From the NCBI GenBank assembly GCA_035384565.1, contig DAOOIT010000130.1, forward strand, positions 1 to 7,276: a stretch of DNA of 7,276 bases, written 5' to 3'. Positions 5,519 through 7,276 of this stretch are shown piece after piece. Each line of letters starts with the position of its first letter. The stretch's first letter is position 1. A model generated the notes under the pieces. It searched no databases, was not told where the DNA came from, and worked only from the letters and a program-made list of their open reading frames with translations. This DNA comes from Planctomycetota bacterium (GTDB lineage: Bacteria > Planctomycetota > PUPC01 > DSUN01). The position numbers and the translations under genes are program-made.

Positions 5519-7117
5519 CTACTGGCCGGAGGGGGGTGTTCCCGTGCGCGCCGGGAGCGTGGCGCCCAGCGTCGCGGGGGCGTTCACGACATAGGCGGGA
5601 ACGAGGCGGGCCGGGCGGTACGCCAGCTTGGCTCGGGCGAGGTTGGGAAGCTCGGAGTCGGTCCCGACATTGAGGTGGGGGTAGGCGCGGGCCTCGCGGC
5701 AGAACTCGCGAAACGTCCAGGCCGCGAGGCCCGGGATGGCGAGGTCGGCGACCTCGATGAAATCGCAGAAGGTTTCCCCGTCGGCAAGAGGGAAGCCGAA
5801 GGTGTAGGCTGAGAGGACGGAATGGCTGGATGAGTGGATGAGGGGATGGGTGTCAGGCTGACCTGCCCTCGCATCCATCCATTCATCCATCCCTCCAGTC
5901 ATCGCGTCCGCTGCCAGTTCGACCACGAAGCCCGAGACGCCGAGTTCCTCGGCCTCGCGCAGGGTGCGCAGGTGGAGCGAGGCGGCGGCTTCGAGCTGGT
6001 GGCGATAGAAGGGGTCGGGGTGTTGCTGTGCGCGCTCGGCCTGCCACCGGCGGAGCAGGGCCCCGCAGGCAGGGAAATCGCGGGCCTCGTAGGGCCGCCA
6101 GAGGGCCTTGTGGGCGCGCTCGAAGCGGCGGATGTCGTGGCGGCGGCCGTCGAAGTGGCGGCCGCGCAGCGACACGAGCGAGGCGGTCTCGCAGAGGTAC
6201 TCCTGGGCGCGATGCCCCACTTGCCAGCCCTCGGCGGCGAAGAGGGGCAGCAAGGCCTCGTCCACCTCCTGAGCCCGTGCTCCGCCGCGCGGGCCGTTGA
6301 TGGCGGCCATCACGTCGGCGGCCAGGCGGAGAGCCTTCGCCACGTCGCCCGTGCCCAGCGGGGGCGCCATGAGAAAACTTACGCCGTCGGACTCCGCGAA
6401 GACCAGCAGGCAGTCGGCCTCGACCCGCCAGTGGAGGTTGAAGAGGTCGGCCCACAGGTAGATCGCGGGGAAGGCGTGGCCGGTGAGACACGTGGGGCGG
6501 GCGCGGAAGTAGTCGGCGAGTTCGGCCCGGCAGGTGGCGACAAGGCGTGCGAGCCCCAGGTCGGAGCGGCAGACGCGGCGGGTGGCCTCGGGCAGCACGC
6601 GCAGCGGGCGAACGTGGTCGTGGAAGCGGCTCACGAGGCCCGGCGCGGCGGCAATCGCCTCGGCGAGCGGGCCGTCGAGAAGCGCCGCCGCCTCCTCGGT
6701 TGCCTGGAGCATCGCGGGGCTGCCCTGGAGGCTGCGGGCGAACGGGCAGACTTCGTCGAGGCCGAGCCACACCGCGCGGCCCGCCGCGTCGAACATCAGC
6801 ACGAAGGGGTAGAGGCGGCAGTCGAGCGGGCGCTGTTCGTAGAGGGTGCACGCCTGCGACTCTGCCCGACGGAATGGGCAGCGCCAGCCAGTGCCGTCGG
6901 GCGGGGTGAGGGGACGGCCGCCGGGGCTGGCCCCGGGCTCGAGGAAGTGCCGCGTCGCCGTCTCGCCCAGCGCGGCCAGTTCGCTCGCCGAGAAGAACGG
7001 CACGAAGCTGGCCGTAGGCGAAGCGAAGCGGCAGCACACGTCGCACGCGAGGCATTGCGACGGCGTGAGGCCCGCCCGCTCGAGAATCTCGCCGATCCGC
7101 TCGCACGCCTGTGGCAT
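5519..7117 (-). CDS. YkgJ-type cysteine cluster fused to DUF2156 (PG lysyltransferase-like) domain
   Basis: This 532-residue soluble protein has two parts. Residues ~18-130 carry C22-x2-C25-x2-C28-C29, C80-P-F, C90 and C100-R-L-Y-P-F, with C124 nearby. This is the metal-binding YkgJ/UPF0153 pattern, including the typical C..Y..RP..C core. Residues ~205-510 resemble DUF2156, the GNAT-fold catalytic domain related to phosphatidylglycerol lysyltransferase. Supporting segments are SLRGRHFDGRRHDIRRFER (316-334), the acceptor-like stretch FCDFIEVADLAIPGL (450-464) and the closing KLAYRPARLVPAY (497-509). Residues ~409-433 are a low-complexity insertion encoded by a palindromic DNA element. The ATG at 7117 has GGAGA (7127-7123) five bases upstream. 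The gene converges on the reductase with a 38-base gap. Function is not known; an aminoacyl or acyl transfer role is only suggested by the domain. Confidence 0.82.
   Translation of the reverse strand: MPQACERIGEILERAGLTPSQCLACDVCCRFASPTASFVPFFSASELAALGETATRHFLEPGASPGGRPLTPPDGTGWRCPFRRAESQACTLYEQRPLDCRLYPFVLMFDAAGRAVWLGLDEVCPFARSLQGSPAMLQATEEAAALLDGPLAEAIAAAPGLVSRFHDHVRPLRVLPEATRRVCRSDLGLARLVATCRAELADYFRARPTCLTGHAFPAIYLWADLFNLHWRVEADCLLVFAESDGVSFLMAPPLGTGDVAKALRLAADVMAAINGPRGGARAQEVDEALLPLFAAEGWQVGHRAQEYLCETASLVSLRGRHFDGRRHDIRRFERAHKALWRPYEARDFPACGALLRRWQAERAQQHPDPFYRHQLEAAASLHLRTLREAEELGVSGFVVELAADAMTGGMDEWMDARAGQPDTHPLIHSSSHSVLSAYTFGFPLADGETFCDFIEVADLAIPGLAAWTFREFCREARAYPHLNVGTDSELPNLARAKLAYRPARLVPAYVVNAPATLGATLPARTGTPPSGQ
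5823..5893. repeat. GGATG-rich palindromic element inserted in frame in the DUF2156 gene
   Basis: The left half repeats GGATG on the plus strand (5828, 5836, 5844 onward). The right half repeats its complement CATCC (5872, 5876, 5884). Bases 5828-5840 pair with 5876-5888 in 13 consecutive pairs, one of them G-T. Smaller dyads nest inside: GGG/CCC at 5848-5850 with 5866-5868, and GTCAG/CTGAC at 5852-5856 with 5858-5862. In the host gene it is translated as MDEWMDARAGQPD followed by HPLIHSSSHS (residues ~410-433), unlike the rest of the protein. The reading frame is open on both sides, with AADAMTG before and VLSAYTFGFPLADG after. Confidence 0.75.
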
Positions 7118-7122
7118 GTGCG

Positions 7123-7127
7123 TCTCC
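7123..7127 (-). promoter_or_regulatory. Ribosome binding site of the YkgJ-DUF2156 gene
   Basis: On the minus strand GGAGA lies five bases before the ATG at 7117. It complements the 16S tail and confirms that start, which leaves the full cysteine cluster in the protein. Confidence 0.65.
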
Positions 7128-7147
7128 GCTCAACGATTACCCGCTCC

Positions 7148-7177
7148 ATTCTACGCGATGCCGCCGTGTCGCCGCAA
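7148..7177 (-). promoter_or_regulatory. Promoter of the YkgJ-DUF2156 gene
   Basis: On the minus strand TTGCGG (7177-7172) and TAGAAT (7153-7148) are 18 bases apart, giving an expected start near 7141 and a leader of about 24 bases. The -10 region reads TCGCGTAGAAT, the same 11 bases found at the -10 of the reductase promoter (4315-4325). Confidence 0.55.
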
Positions 7178-7231
7178 TGCCCGGGTCCCACCAGGGTGTG
7201 GCCGGAATTGTAGGCAGGGTTGTTCTCTCTG

Positions 7232-7276
7232 GAGCCTGAAGGGCTCGCATGGGATAGCCCAGGGCAACGCCCTGGG
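7232..7276. repeat. Tandem-hairpin intergenic repeat unit, cut by the window edge
   Basis: Two small hairpins follow each other: GAGCC-TGAAG-GGCTC (7232-7246) and a perfect 8-bp stem CCCAGGGC-AAC-GCCCTGGG (7258-7276) ending on the last base of the window. GCATGGGATAGCCCAGGGCA-type sequence is, from memory, characteristic of dispersed intergenic repeats in planctomycete and related genomes. Only one copy is visible, so its repeat nature is inferred. The second stem could also act as a terminator for a gene to the right, but no T run can be seen. Confidence 0.45.

Noticed and set aside
5834..7213. A long open frame (459 codons) on the plus strand opposite the YkgJ-DUF2156 gene
   Set aside because: Low-complexity E/G/A/R-rich translation, antisense to a gene whose start, ribosome site and cysteine motifs are convincing. 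No promoter or domain supports it.

Overview
The window is a GC-rich bacterial chromosomal segment. It opens on the last ~48 bases of a 16S rRNA gene, with the anti-Shine-Dalgarno core CCTCC, followed by a structured spacer and a tRNA-Ile(GAT). A strong hairpin terminator candidate starts 8 bases after the tRNA CCA, and protein genes follow. No 23S rRNA or tRNA-Ala appears in the remaining ~7 kb. This is therefore an rRNA operon whose 16S-tRNA-Ile part is separated from 23S/5S. Unlinked rRNA genes are well known in Planctomycetes and some other lineages. Together with the GC content and a CCCAGGGC/GCCCTGGG repeat at the right edge, a planctomycete or other PVC-type bacterium is my best guess. 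That assignment is inference, not proof.

Layout: 1-350 holds the 16S end, spacer, tRNA-Ile and terminator. 460-2079 (+) encodes a GT-C type (ArnT/PMT-like) membrane glycosyltransferase. Converging on it with a 14-base gap are two overlapping minus-strand genes: a radical SAM/SPASM protein (4203-3091) and, downstream, a UbiA-family prenyltransferase (3104-2094). Divergent from these is a geranylgeranyl-reductase-family flavoprotein (4347-5480, +). The divergent intergenic region carries two back-to-back sigma70-like promoters whose -35 hexamers lie in the arms of one 9-bp inverted repeat. The last gene (7117-5519, -) converges on the reductase and encodes a fusion of an N-terminal YkgJ-type cysteine cluster with a C-terminal DUF2156 (phosphatidylglycerol lysyltransferase-like, GNAT fold) domain.

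Functionally, UbiA, a prenyl-chain reductase and a radical SAM/SPASM enzyme under a shared divergent control region look like a small isoprenoid-conjugate pathway. In it a polyprenyl group would be attached to an acceptor, its double bonds reduced, and the acceptor or chain modified by radical chemistry. The product cannot be read from the sequence; a quinone, a chlorin-like molecule and an ether lipid are all possible. The most unusual DNA feature is a GGATG-rich, nearly palindromic ~70-bp insertion lying in frame inside the DUF2156 domain.
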